NCBI RefSeq assembly: GCF_000426685.1 | Contig: NZ_AUFV01000017.1 | Span: forward strand, 26,002-90,001 | Length of the DNA: 64,000 bases | Direction: 5' to 3' | Source of the DNA: Solimonas flava DSM 18980 | GTDB lineage: Bacteria > Pseudomonadota > Gammaproteobacteria > Nevskiales > Nevskiaceae | In this document: one piece after another, positions 32,326 to 41,296 of the stretch | Position numbering within the stretch: the stretch's first letter is position 1 | Layout of the letters: every line of letters begins with the position of its first letter | Translations under genes and position numbers: made by a program | Notes under the pieces: generated by a model | Databases searched by the model: none | The model's input: only the letters and a program-made list of their open reading frames with translations | What the model was told of the DNA's origin: nothing

Positions 32326-33777
32326 ATGCCCGCCTCGACCGCCCTCGTCTGGTTCCGCCGCGACCTGCGCCTGGCCGACCATCCGGCCCTGCAGACCGCG
32401 CTGGCGCGGCACGAACGCGTCGTGCCGGTCTACATCGCCGACCTCGGCGCCGAACGCGACTGGGCGCCCGGCGCCGCCAGCCGCTGGTGGCTGCATCACA
32501 GCCTGTCACGGCTCGGCGGCGATCTCGCCGAACGCGGCGCGCCGCTGCTGATCCGCCGTGGCGACAGCCTGCAGGCGCTGCGCGCACTGCTCGCCGAAAC
32601 CGGCGCCGAGGCGGTCTACTGGAACCGCCTGTACGAGCCGGCGATCGTCGCGCGCGACCGCGCGATCAAGGCCGCACTGCGCGAGCAGGGCATCGCCGCG
32701 CACAGCCACCGCGCCGCGCTGTGGCACGAGCCGTGGAATCTGAAAACCGCCGGCGGCGAGCCGTACCGGGTGTTCACGCCGTTCTGGCGCAAACTCTCCG
32801 CCGAACTGCCGCCGCTGCAGGTCGAGCCGGCGCCGCTGCACCTCAAGGGCGCAGCCGTGCATCTGCACAGCGACACGCTCGAATCGCTGCAGCTGCTGCC
32901 GAAGCTGAACTGGGATGCCGGCTTCTATGCACAATGGCGCCCCGGCGAGACCGGCGCGCAGCACGCGCTCGACCGCTTCGTGCGCAGCGCGCTCGGCCAC
33001 TACCGCGGCGGCCGCGACTTCCCGTTCCGGCCCCTCACCACGCAGCTGTCGCCGCATCTGCACTTCGGCGAGCTGTCGCCACAACAGGTCCGCGCCGCGC
33101 TGCTGCGCCGTGCGCAGGGCACGGCGACGCTGGAAGCCGACGCCGGGCAGGTGCTGCGCGAACTGGGCTGGCGCGAATTCGCGCATCACCTGCTGTTCCA
33201 TTTCCCGCACACGGCCGAGGCGCCGCTGCAGGAAAAATTTGCGCATCTGCCGTGGCGAACGCGCGCCGATTACGCCGCCGACCTTGCCGCCTGGCAGCGC
33301 GGCCGCACCGGCATCCCGATCGTCGACGCCGGCATGCGCGAGCTGTGGACGAGCGGCTGGATGCACAACCGCGTGCGCATGATCGTGGCGTCGTTCCTCA
33401 CCAAGAACCTGCTGATTCCGTGGCAGGAGGGCGCGCGCTGGTTCTGGGACACCTTGCTCGACGCCGACCTCGCCAACAACACGCTCGGCTGGCAGTGGAC
33501 GGCCGGCTGCGGCGCCGACGCCGCGCCGTACTTCCGCATCTTCAACCCGCTGCTGCAGGCGCAGAAATTCGACCCGGACGCCAGCTACATCCGCCGCTGG
33601 CTGCCGGAGCTCGCGCGCCTGCCGGCGGAGGCCGCGCACGCGCCGTGGCTGGCCAAGGCCGGCGTGCTGGAGCGCGGCGGCGTGCGCCTGAACGAGCACT
33701 ACCCGGAACCGATCGCCGCGCTCGGCGCCTCGCGCCAGCGGGCGCTCGACGCCTACGCGGCGATCCGCGCGGCCTGA
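32326..33777 (+). CDS. phrB: Deoxyribodipyrimidine photolyase, class I
   Basis: Light-driven repair of cyclobutane pyrimidine dimers. 483 residues: N-terminal antenna domain (ALVWFRRDLRLADHPAL) and FAD domain with LHFGELSPQQVR, GWREFAHHLLFH, the GIPIVDAGMRELW substrate region and NNTLGWQWTAGCGADAAPYFRIFNP (shown in parts). Conserved electron-transfer tryptophans appear present. ATG at 32326; divergent from the ABC genes. Confidence 0.94.
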   Translation: MPASTALVWFRRDLRLADHPALQTALARHERVVPVYIADLGAERDWAPGAASRWWLHHSLSRLGGDLAERGAPLLIRRGDSLQALRALLAETGAEAVYWNRLYEPAIVARDRAIKAALREQGIAAHSHRAALWHEPWNLKTAGGEPYRVFTPFWRKLSAELPPLQVEPAPLHLKGAAVHLHSDTLESLQLLPKLNWDAGFYAQWRPGETGAQHALDRFVRSALGHYRGGRDFPFRPLTTQLSPHLHFGELSPQQVRAALLRRAQGTATLEADAGQVLRELGWREFAHHLLFHFPHTAEAPLQEKFAHLPWRTRADYAADLAAWQRGRTGIPIVDAGMRELWTSGWMHNRVRMIVASFLTKNLLIPWQEGARWFWDTLLDADLANNTLGWQWTAGCGADAAPYFRIFNPLLQAQKFDPDASYIRRWLPELARLPAEAAHAPWLAKAGVLERGGVRLNEHYPEPIAALGASRQRALDAYAAIRAA

Positions 33778-33844
33778 CCCCCACGGCCCGGCGCGCGGCG
33801 GCCGGTATACTGGGCGCCCTTTTCGCTTTTGGACCCCCACCGGG

Positions 33845-34816
33845 ATGGATGCCGCGAAGCTGCAAGCCCTGGGCCGTCGCGCCCTCGAGATCGAACGCGA
33901 TGCGCTGAGCGCGCTGCTGCCGCGCGTCGATGCGAGCTTCGCGCGCGCCTGCGAGCTGATGCTCGCCTGCAACGGCCGCGTCGTCGTCACCGGCATGGGC
34001 AAGTCGGGCCATATCGGCAGCAAGATCGCCGCGACGCTGGCCTCGACCGGTACGCCGTCGTTCTTCGTGCATCCGGGCGAAGCCAGCCACGGCGATCTCG
34101 GCATGATCACGCGCCAGGACGTGGTGCTGGCGATCTCGTACTCGGGCGAGACCAACGAGATCATCACCCTGCTGCCGCTGTTCAAGCGCATGTCGGCACC
34201 GCTGATCGCGATGACCGGCAAGCCGCGTTCGACGCTGGCGACGACCGCCGACGTGCACCTCGACGTGTCGGTGGCGATGGAGGCCTGCCCGCTGAACCTG
34301 GCGCCGACCGCGAGCACCACGGCGACGCTGGCGATGGGCGACGCGCTGGCCGTCGCGCTGCTCGAAGCGCGCGGCTTCACGCCGGAAGATTTCGCGATGT
34401 CGCATCCGGGCGGCTCGCTCGGCCGGCGCCTGCTGCTGAAGGTCTCCGACGTCATGCACGGCGGCGAGCGCCTGCCGCAGGTTTCCCCGGACACCCGGCT
34501 CAGCGACGCGCTGCTGGAAATGTCGCGCAAGGGCTTCGGCCTGACCGCGATCGTCGACGAACAGCAGCGCGTGCTCGGCGTGTTCACCGACGGCGACCTG
34601 CGCCGTGTGCTCGACCAGGGCATCGACGTGCGCCAGGCGCGCGTCGAGCAGGTGATGACCCGGGGCGGCAAGACCGTGCGCGCCGACCAGCTCGCCGCCG
34701 AAGCCGTCGCGCTGATGGAGAAGTACAAGATCACCGCGCTGCTGATCGAGGACGCGGCCGGCCACCTCAAAGGCGTGGTGCACATGCACGACCTGCTGCG
34801 CGCGGGGGTGGTCTGA
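33845..34816 (+). CDS. kdsD: D-arabinose-5-phosphate isomerase
   Basis: Converts ribulose-5-P to arabinose-5-P for Kdo synthesis. 323 residues: SIS domain (GKSGHIGSKIAATLASTG, SYSGETNEI, ASTTATLAMGDALAV) followed by two CBS domains ending KGVVHMHDLLRAGVV. First gene of the Kdo-Lpt operon; a TATACT hexamer at 33806-33811 is a possible -10 without clear -35. Confidence 0.97.
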   Translation: MDAAKLQALGRRALEIERDALSALLPRVDASFARACELMLACNGRVVVTGMGKSGHIGSKIAATLASTGTPSFFVHPGEASHGDLGMITRQDVVLAISYSGETNEIITLLPLFKRMSAPLIAMTGKPRSTLATTADVHLDVSVAMEACPLNLAPTASTTATLAMGDALAVALLEARGFTPEDFAMSHPGGSLGRRLLLKVSDVMHGGERLPQVSPDTRLSDALLEMSRKGFGLTAIVDEQQRVLGVFTDGDLRRVLDQGIDVRQARVEQVMTRGGKTVRADQLAAEAVALMEKYKITALLIEDAAGHLKGVVHMHDLLRAGVV

Positions 34817-34905
34817 TGCGCGCGGCGACGAAGCGCAGGGTTGCGGCGCGCCAGCGGCGCGCGCACGACGCCGGATCCGCCGGCCGCAGCGGAGCGTCCG
34901 CATGA
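34816..34905 (+). other. Possible 29-codon ORF bridging kdsD and kdsC
   Basis: ATG overlaps the kdsD stop (TGATG) and the TGA overlaps the kdsC ATG (ATGA). Peptide MRAATKRRVAARQRRAHD... is very basic, with no family. Same tiling seen at three gaps of the dcw cluster. Confidence 0.35.
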
Positions 34906-35414
34906 ACCAGCTCGATACCGGCGAGCTGGTCTGGCGCGCCCGCGACATCCGCTGCCTGTTCCTCGACATCGACGGCGTGCTGACCGACGGCAAGCTCTAC
35001 ATCGGCCCGAACGGCGAGGAAACGAAGACCAACTACGTACGCGACGGCCTCGGCATCAAGATGATGCTGAAGGCCGGCTTGCACGTCGCCGTCATCAGCG
35101 GCCGGCCGTCGGAGTCGATGCGCCAGCGCCTGAGCTGGCTCGGCGTGCGCCACATCGCGCTCGACACCGAGGACAAGCTGCCGGCCTACGTGCGCATCCG
35201 CGACACGCTGGGCCTGACCGACGCACAGTGCGCGCACATGGGCGACGACGTGCCCGATCTGCCGCTGATGCAGCGCGTGGCGCTGGCGCTGTCGGTCGCC
35301 GATGCCCATCCGAAGGCGCTCGCCGCCGCGCACTGGGTGTCGCGCTACGGCGGCGGCAACGGCGCCGTGCGCGAGGCCGTGGACCTCATTCTCGACGCCC
35401 AGGGCCTGGCGTGA
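34902..35414 (+). CDS. kdsC: KDO-8-phosphate phosphatase
   Basis: HAD-superfamily phosphatase yielding Kdo. 170 residues, with motif I FLDIDGVLTDGKLY, motif II SGRPSE, Lys in DKLPAYVRI and motif IV GDDVPDLPLM. C0-type without a cap domain, as in the family. Overlaps lptC by GTGA. Confidence 0.97.
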   Translation: MNQLDTGELVWRARDIRCLFLDIDGVLTDGKLYIGPNGEETKTNYVRDGLGIKMMLKAGLHVAVISGRPSESMRQRLSWLGVRHIALDTEDKLPAYVRIRDTLGLTDAQCAHMGDDVPDLPLMQRVALALSVADAHPKALAAAHWVSRYGGGNGAVREAVDLILDAQGLA

Positions 35415-35977
35415 AGCGCCTGCGCGCCTGGCTGCCGTTCCTCGCGCTGATCATCGCCGCGGCGCTGATCGTGACGAACAGCATGAAGCGCGATCGCCAG
35501 CTGGCGACGACGACGGCGGCGGAACCGGCGCGCGTGCCGCAGTACGTTGCCGACGGCGCGGTCTGGACGCGCTACGGCGCCGACGGCACGCCCATGGTGC
35601 GCGCGCAGGCGCAACGCATCGACTACTTCGAGGACCGTTCGATGACGCTCGACACGGTCACGCTCGACCGTCTCGGCGGCGAGCAGGGCAGCTGGCATCT
35701 CGAAGCGCCGCGCGGCATCGTACCGGCCAACGAACAGCGCATGCGCCTGGAGCCGGACGTCGCCGTGCGCGGTCAGGCGCGCGGCCTGCCGACGACGATC
35801 GCCGCCCGCGAGGTCTGGGTCGACTGGGAGAAGAAAACCATCCGCTCCGATCTGCCGGTGCAGGCACGTGCCCCCGGCCGCGTCGCCACGGCCAGCGGCT
35901 GGGAATCCGATTTCGACGCCACGCGCGTGCAGATGAAAGGCAACGTGGAGATGCACTATGACGCACCGCGCCGCTAG
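35411..35977 (+). CDS. lptC: LPS export protein LptC
   Basis: Bitopic inner-membrane part of the LPS bridge. 188 residues: membrane helix at about 7-24 (WLPFLALIIAAALIVTNS), then a beta-jellyroll with SMTLDTVTLDRL and a final [14 protein letters not shown] at 35411 overlaps the kdsC stop as GTGA. Its end overlaps lptA by 20 bp. Confidence 0.94.
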   Translation: MKRLRAWLPFLALIIAAALIVTNSMKRDRQLATTTAAEPARVPQYVADGAVWTRYGADGTPMVRAQAQRIDYFEDRSMTLDTVTLDRLGGEQGSWHLEAPRGIVPANEQRMRLEPDVAVRGQARGLPTTIAAREVWVDWEKKTIRSDLPVQARAPGRVATASGWESDFDATRVQMKGNVEMHYDAPRR

Positions 35978-36557
35978 CGCCGTCGCCGGCCTGCTGCTGA
36001 CGCTGCTGCTGCCCGCCGCGGCGGCGCTGGCGCAGGACAGCACCGCCGACAAGAAGACCAACCGCGAAGCGCTCGAGCAGCTGCGCCCGAGCGGTCCGAT
36101 CACGGTCAAGGCCGACCGTGCCGAGTGGGTGCAGAACAACACCATGAAGTACGTCGGCAACGTGTCGATGGACTCCAGCTCGCTGGTCGTGCGCGGCGAC
36201 AGCATGGACGTGAAGCAGGCCGCCGACGGCCAGTTCGAGGCCTGGATTCACGGCGCGCCGGCGACGCTCGACCATGCCGCCGACCCCAAGGCCAGCGGCG
36301 CGGCGGCACAGGCGGTCCATGCCGAAGCCCGGGAGATCCACTACGACTCGCGCACCGGCACCGTCGACATGAGCGGCGGCGCGCGCCTGAAGCGCGGCGA
36401 CGACGAAGTGACCGGCGAGACGATCGGCTACATCGTGCCGGAGCGCCGCATCCGCGCCGCCAGCGGCGGCAGCGGCCAGGTCACCATCACCTTCCAGCCG
36501 CCGCCGCCGAAGAGCGAGACACCGACCGACGGCACGAACCCGGGCCCGCGCCCATGA
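35958..36557 (+). CDS. lptA: LPS transport periplasmic protein LptA
   Basis: Periplasmic bridge protein that carries LPS from LptC to LptD. 199 residues with a signal peptide cleaved near ALAQDS (about residue 25-26), an OstA-like jellyroll including [16 protein letters not shown] and MKYVGNVSM, and a Pro-rich tail. Overlaps lptB by ATGA. Confidence 0.95.
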   Translation: MTHRAASAVAGLLLTLLLPAAAALAQDSTADKKTNREALEQLRPSGPITVKADRAEWVQNNTMKYVGNVSMDSSSLVVRGDSMDVKQAADGQFEAWIHGAPATLDHAADPKASGAAAQAVHAEAREIHYDSRTGTVDMSGGARLKRGDDEVTGETIGYIVPERRIRAASGGSGQVTITFQPPPPKSETPTDGTNPGPRP

Positions 36558-37288
36558 AGGGACCTTCGACGCTGTCGGCCTATGCGCTGGTCAAGCGCTT
36601 CAAGAAGCGCACCGTCGTGCGCGATGTCTCGCTGAGCGTGTCGAGCGGCGAGATCGTCGGCCTGCTCGGCCCGAACGGCGCCGGCAAGACCACCTCGTTC
36701 TACATGATCGTCGGCCTGATCCCGGCCGACGGCGGCCGCATCGAACTCGACGGCCGCGACATCACCGCGCTGCCGATGCACGCGCGCGCACGTCTCGGCC
36801 TCGGCTACCTGCCGCAGGAGGCCAGCGTGTTCCGCAAGCTGTCGGTGCGGGACAACATCCTGGCGATCCTCGAACTGCGCAGGGATCTCGACGCCGCCGG
36901 CCGCGAGACCGAGCTCGAACGCCTGCTCGGCGAACTGCACATCACCCATATTCGCGACGCCGAAGGTCAGGCGCTGTCCGGCGGCGAGCGCCGGCGCGTC
37001 GAGATCGCCCGCGCGCTGGCCGCGAACCCGCGGTTCATCCTGCTCGACGAGCCGTTCGCCGGCGTCGACCCGATCGCGGTCGGCGACATCCAGCAGATCG
37101 TCCACCACCTCAAGCAGCGCGGCATCGGCGTGCTGATCACCGACCACAACGTGCGCGAAACGCTGTCGCTCTGCGAGCGCGCCTACATCCTCGCCGAAGG
37201 CCAGGTGATCGCCGAAGGCTCGCCGGACACGCTGCTGGCCAACGAGACGGTCCGCCGGGTCTATCTCGGCGAGCAGTTCCGCCTGTAG
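36554..37288 (+). CDS. lptB: LPS export ABC transporter ATPase LptB
   Basis: ATPase of the LptB2FGC extractor. 244 residues: Walker [27 protein letters not shown], signature [15 protein letters not shown], Walker [14 protein letters not shown] and TDHNVRETL. rpoN, which commonly follows lptB in gammaproteobacteria, is absent here. Last gene of the kdsD-lptB run. Confidence 0.97.
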   Translation: MKGPSTLSAYALVKRFKKRTVVRDVSLSVSSGEIVGLLGPNGAGKTTSFYMIVGLIPADGGRIELDGRDITALPMHARARLGLGYLPQEASVFRKLSVRDNILAILELRRDLDAAGRETELERLLGELHITHIRDAEGQALSGGERRRVEIARALAANPRFILLDEPFAGVDPIAVGDIQQIVHHLKQRGIGVLITDHNVRETLSLCERAYILAEGQVIAEGSPDTLLANETVRRVYLGEQFRL

Positions 37289-37430
37289 CGCCGCGGCGCG
37301 CAGCCGCGCTCGCAGCGCACAACGCGGGCGACGCAGGCCCGCGCATCGCACCGGTCCGCTGCCATACAGCACCGGTTCATCGCCGCCGCCCTAATGAGGA
37401 CGCCCGGCATCACACGCGCGGGAGGCCGCC

Positions 37431-38495
37431 GTGAAGATCTTCCGCTGCGACCACTGCGGCCAGCTGCTGTTTTTCGAGAACTCGCAGTGCACGCGCTGCG
37501 GACACACGCTGGCGTTCCTGCCGGATCGGCGGCGGATGGCGGCGCTCGCTCTCGACGGCAACGGCGTCTGGCGCGTCGCCACGCGTGGCGCACAGGGCGC
37601 GCTGTACCGCCTGTGCGCCAATTACCGGACAGCGAACGTCTGCAACTGGGCGGTTCCGCACCACGAGGCCAGCGAGCTGTGCCTGTCGTGCCGGCTGACG
37701 CGCACGCTGCCGGACCTGTCCGTGGCCGGCCACGCCGAAGCCTGGTACCGCCTCGAAATCGCCAAACGCCGGCTGCTGTACAGCCTGCTTGAACTGCGCC
37801 TGCCGATCGCCAGCCGCCACGACGACCCCGAGCGCGGACTCGCCTTCGACTTCCTCGCTGATCCGCATGCCGACACCGGCGATGCCGTGCTGACCGGCCA
37901 TGCGCACGGCGTCATCACCATCAACATCGCCGAGGCCGACGACACGCAGCGCGAGCAGCGCCGCGTCGCCCTGCATGAGCCGTACCGCACGCTGCTCGGC
38001 CATTTTCGCCATGAGATCGGCCACTACTACTGGGATCTTCTGATCGCCGGTTCATGGCGCCTCGATGTGTTTCGCCTGCGCTTCGGCGACGAGCGCGAGG
38101 ACTACGCCGGCGCCCTGCAGCGCCACTACGCGCAGATCGACGACGGCCAATGGCAGCGCGCCCACGTCAGCCACTACGCGCGCAGCCATCCCTGGGAGGA
38201 TTGGGCGGAAACCTGGGCGCACTACCTGCATATCGGCGACACCCTGCAGACCGCGCGCGCCTGCGGCCTGTCGCTGCGCGATACGCCTTTCGCCTCCGCC
38301 GATACACAGCCGCCGCGCGGCTCGTTCGACGAGCTGATGCAGCGCTGGTACCCGCTGACCTTCGCGCTCAACAACCTGAACCGCGGCCTGGGCCTTGCCG
38401 ACGCTTATCCGTTCGCCTTGTCGGCGACCGCCATCGACAAGCTGCGCTTCGTGCACGAAACGATTGCCGAAGCGGCGCGCAACTCCCGCGACTAG
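37431..38495 (+). CDS. Putative zinc-binding metallopeptidase with zinc ribbon
   Basis: 354 residues. The N-terminus is a four-cysteine zinc ribbon (CDHCG ... CTRCG), further cysteine pairs appear at CLSC, and the centre carries HEIGHYYWD, a HExxH zinc-protease motif, with downstream EDWAETWAHYLH likely giving the third ligand. This matches a family of predicted zinc peptidases of unknown substrate. GTG start with GGAGG 7 nt upstream. Stands alone between lptB and a convergent acetyltransferase gene. Confidence 0.85.
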   Translation: MKIFRCDHCGQLLFFENSQCTRCGHTLAFLPDRRRMAALALDGNGVWRVATRGAQGALYRLCANYRTANVCNWAVPHHEASELCLSCRLTRTLPDLSVAGHAEAWYRLEIAKRRLLYSLLELRLPIASRHDDPERGLAFDFLADPHADTGDAVLTGHAHGVITINIAEADDTQREQRRVALHEPYRTLLGHFRHEIGHYYWDLLIAGSWRLDVFRLRFGDEREDYAGALQRHYAQIDDGQWQRAHVSHYARSHPWEDWAETWAHYLHIGDTLQTARACGLSLRDTPFASADTQPPRGSFDELMQRWYPLTFALNNLNRGLGLADAYPFALSATAIDKLRFVHETIAEAARNSRD

Positions 38496-38971
38496 GCGGC
38501 CAGCCGCTTGCGCATCAGCGCGCGCTCGAACCACTGTCCGCCGCGCTCGACCCGTTGCCGCTCACACACCGTGAACCCTTCCCGCGCGAAGAACGGTTCG
38601 GCGACGCGACTGGCCTCCGTCGTCAGCTCCGCCACGCCGACCGCGCGCAGGCGCCGCTCGGCCTCGCGATAAAGCCGTGTCGCGACCCCGCGTCGGTCCG
38701 CCCCGGGCAGGGTGAACAGCATGTCGACATGGCCTCGCGCCTCGAAGGCGAGAAACCCGAGCAGGCTGCCGTCCTCGTCGGCGAGCAAAGTGCAGGCATG
38801 CCGCAAGCGGTTCTGCCACTGCGCCGGATCGGGCGGCCGCGGCGCCCAGGCCGCACGCTGCGCCGCGTCGTAATGCGCCGTCGCCAGCTGATGGACCGAT
38901 GCGGTGAATAGTGCGGCGATCTCGGCGAGGCGCGATCCGTCGTGTTCGAGAATTTGCATGGCTTTTGTCAT
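38492..38971 (-). CDS. GNAT family N-acetyltransferase
   Basis: About 159 residues. The acetyl-CoA loop region ADRRGVATRLYREAERRLRAVG and the C-terminal EPFFAREGFTVCERQRV are typical GNAT features; acceptor unknown. The start is unsure (ATG 38971 or 38959). The start lies about 15-25 nt after the argG terminator on the same strand, so transcription depends on read-through or on a promoter hidden in the terminator. Overlaps the zinc-peptidase stop by 4 bp, convergent. Confidence 0.8.
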   Translation of the reverse strand: MTKAMQILEHDGSRLAEIAALFTASVHQLATAHYDAAQRAAWAPRPPDPAQWQNRLRHACTLLADEDGSLLGFLAFEARGHVDMLFTLPGADRRGVATRLYREAERRLRAVGVAELTTEASRVAEPFFAREGFTVCERQRVERGGQWFERALMRKRLAA

Positions 38972-38984
38972 GACGGCAGGGGGC

Positions 38985-39017
38985 GTAAAAACGAACGGCC
39001 CGCAGAGCGGGCCGTTC
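38985..39017 (-). terminator. argG intrinsic terminator
   Basis: On the minus strand a perfect 11-bp stem GAACGGCCCGC / GCGGGCCGTTC with a 3-nt loop (38993-39017) is followed by GTTTTTAC. It lies 25 bp after the argG stop. Confidence 0.9.
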
Positions 39018-39041
39018 GGAGCAGCGCGTAAGTCTTCCGCT

Positions 39042-40265
39042 TCAGCGCTGGTCGCGCTTGGCGCCGGTACGCAGGCGCAGGCCATTCAAGCGAATGAAGC
39101 CCTCCGCGTCCTTCTGGTTGTAGGCGCCGCGGTCGTCCTCGAAGGTCGACAGCGTGGCGTCGAACAGCGAGTCCTTCGAGCGGCGGCCGAGGTTGTAGAC
39201 GGCACCCTTGTAGAGCTTGAGGCGCACTTCGCCGTTGACGCGCTCCTGGGTGTTGTCGATCAGCGCCTGCAGCGCGCGGCGCTCGGGGCTCCACCAGTAA
39301 CCGTTGTAGATCAGGCTGGCGTACTTCGGCATCAGCTCGTCCTTGAGGTGCGCCTGCTCGCGATCGAGCGTCAGCGATTCGATCGCGCGGTGCGCCTTGA
39401 GCAGGATCGTGCCGCCGGGCGTTTCGTAGCAGCCGCGGCTCTTGATGCCGACGTAGCGGTTCTCGACCAGATCGAGGCGGCCGATGCCGTGCTCGCTGCC
39501 GAGCTTGTTGAGTTTGTCGAGAATCTGGAACGGCGTGCCGCGCACGCCGTCGACGGCCACCGCGTCGCCCTTCTCGAACTCGATCGTGATGACCTGCGCC
39601 TCGTTCGGCGCATCCTCGGGGTTCTTGGTCCAGCGCCAGATGCTGTCGTCCGGCGCCCACCACGGATCTTCAAGGCCGCCGCCCTCGTAAGAGATGTGCA
39701 GCGCGTTGGCATCCATCGAGTACGGCGAGCCGCCGTCCTTCTTCTTGGCGATCGGAATGTTGTGCTGCGCGGCGTAGGCGAGCAGCTTCTCGCGCGAGTT
39801 CAGGTCCCACTCGCGCCACGGCGCGATGACCTTGACCTCCGGCCACAGCGCGTAGGCGCCGAGCTCGAAGCGGACCTGGTCGTTGCCCTTGCCGGTGGCA
39901 CCGTGGCTGATCGAGTCGCAGCCGGTCAGCTTCGCGATCTCGACGAGGCGCTTGGCGATCAGCGGCCGCGCGATCGAGGTGCCGAGCAGGTACTCGCCCT
40001 CGTACAGCGCGTTGGCGCGGAACATCGGGAACACGAAATCGCGCGCGAATTCCTCGCGCAGATCGTCGATGAAGATTTCCTTGACGCCGAATTGCTGCGC
40101 CTTCGGGCGCACGTGGTCGAGTTCCTCGCCCTGGCCGATGTCGGCGGTGAAGGTCACCACCTCGGCGTCATAGGTGTCCTGCAGCCACTTGAGAATGACG
40201 GAGGTATCGAGGCCGCCGGAATAGGCGAGCGCGATCTTGCGGCGCGAGGAACTTTGCTTGCTCAT
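39042..40265 (-). CDS. argG: Argininosuccinate synthase
   Basis: Joins citrulline and aspartate with ATP in arginine synthesis. 407 residues, the type-1 length; P-loop-like [14 protein letters not shown], then [19 protein letters not shown] and [17 protein letters not shown]. Monocistronic: own terminator, and divergent from rnt. Confidence 0.97.
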   Translation of the reverse strand: MSKQSSSRRKIALAYSGGLDTSVILKWLQDTYDAEVVTFTADIGQGEELDHVRPKAQQFGVKEIFIDDLREEFARDFVFPMFRANALYEGEYLLGTSIARPLIAKRLVEIAKLTGCDSISHGATGKGNDQVRFELGAYALWPEVKVIAPWREWDLNSREKLLAYAAQHNIPIAKKKDGGSPYSMDANALHISYEGGGLEDPWWAPDDSIWRWTKNPEDAPNEAQVITIEFEKGDAVAVDGVRGTPFQILDKLNKLGSEHGIGRLDLVENRYVGIKSRGCYETPGGTILLKAHRAIESLTLDREQAHLKDELMPKYASLIYNGYWWSPERRALQALIDNTQERVNGEVRLKLYKGAVYNLGRRSKDSLFDATLSTFEDDRGAYNQKDAEGFIRLNGLRLRTGAKRDQR

Positions 40266-40336
40266 GGGTCGTCAGACGAACGGGAGGCGAGAGATCCGGA
40301 ACGGGGCAGCCGTCATGGCGCCCGCGTCGGCGCGCG

Positions 40337-40342
40337 ATTATA
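40337..40342 (-). promoter_or_regulatory. Likely -10 element for argG
   Basis: A perfect TATAAT on the minus strand, about 72 bp before the argG ATG. No convincing -35 at 16-18 bp, so activator dependence or another start is possible. Confidence 0.45.
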
Positions 40343-40473
40343 GGGCTTTCAGGCCGCGACAGCGGCCGTTCGCATCCGCTCCGCCGCCGGCGCGTACGCC
40401 CTACCCCCGCGACGAAGCCGGGTATCATGCGCAGCCCAGCCCAGCAGCCGCGGTCCACGCCGAGGAGAGCCCG

Positions 40474-40566
40474 ATGACGCCGTCCGTTCCGCCGATGTCC
40501 GCAGCGGCCGTCGCCGCGACGTCGAGCCGCGCGACTGCGGCCCGCGCCGCCACGATCGGCGGCTGA
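40474..40566 (+). CDS. Candidate 30-residue small ORF
   Basis: ATG preceded by GAGGAG with a good 7-nt spacing, then [20 protein letters not shown]..., Ala/Thr-rich, ending TGA 28 bp before rnt. The ribosome site is the only support; the peptide resembles nothing known. Confidence 0.3.
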   Translation: MTPSVPPMSAAAVAATSSRATAARAATIGG

Positions 40567-40594
40567 ATCCGCGTTTCGGTATCCACAGAACACG

Positions 40595-41296
40595 ATGTCC
40601 ACGAGCAGCGAGACGGTCGCCGACAAGCCCGCCGAGCGAAAATTCAAGGTCGGCCAGCGCTTCCGCGGCTTCCTGCCGGTGGTGGTCGACGTCGAGACCG
40701 GCGGCTTCAACTCGCAGACCGACGCGCTGCTCGAAGTCGCCGCGGTGATCCTCGGTATCGACGAGCACGGCGATCTGGTCCGTCGGGAAACCGCGTTCGC
40801 GCATGTCACGCCGTTTCCGGGCGCCAACATCGAGAAGGCCGCGCTGGAGATCACCGGCATCCGCATCGACAGCCCGCTGCGCCTGGCGATGGCCGAGAAA
40901 GACGCACTCGACCACGTGTTCCGGCCGATCCGCCGCGCGGTCTCCGAGAATGGCTGCACGCGCGCGATCCTGGTCGGCCACAACGCCCACTTCGACCTCG
41001 GCTTCATCAATGCCGCGGTCGCCCGCACCGGCTACAAGCGCAATCCGTTCCACCCGTTCAGCGTCTTCGACACGGCGACGCTGGCCGGCGCCGCGCTCGG
41101 CCAGACGGTCCTGGCACGGGCCCTGCAGGCGGTGCGGCTCGGGTACGATGCGGAATCGGCGCATTCGGCGATCTACGATGCCGAACGGACCGCCGATCTG
41201 TTCTGCCTGCTGGTCAACCGCATGCGGCCGCTCTTCGAGCAGGCCACCGCGGCACCGGCGCAGACGCCCCCTCAATCGAACGACGACGGAATGTGA
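40595..41296 (+). CDS. rnt: Ribonuclease T
   Basis: DEDDh 3'-5' exoribonuclease that trims tRNA CCA ends and other stable RNAs. 233 residues with ExoI motif [10 protein letters not shown], Exo[12 protein letters not shown] and Exo[17 protein letters not shown]. Stop overlaps the opgG ATG as TGATG. Confidence 0.96.
   Translation: MSTSSETVADKPAERKFKVGQRFRGFLPVVVDVETGGFNSQTDALLEVAAVILGIDEHGDLVRRETAFAHVTPFPGANIEKAALEITGIRIDSPLRLAMAEKDALDHVFRPIRRAVSENGCTRAILVGHNAHFDLGFINAAVARTGYKRNPFHPFSVFDTATLAGAALGQTVLARALQAVRLGYDAESAHSAIYDAERTADLFCLLVNRMRPLFEQATAAPAQTPPQSNDDGM

Larger units (their letters stand above)
40266..40594. other. argG-rnt divergent intergenic region
   Basis: 329 bp between the two start codons. 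It holds the argG leader and -10, a TATCAT hexamer on the plus strand near 40423-40428, and one candidate 30-codon ORF. Nothing else was recognised. Confidence 0.6.

Noticed and set aside
40237..40566. 109-codon plus-strand frame between argG and rnt
   Set aside because: Most of it overlaps the argG leader and reads like random GC-rich sequence; only the 30-codon end with a ribosome site was kept as a weak candidate.
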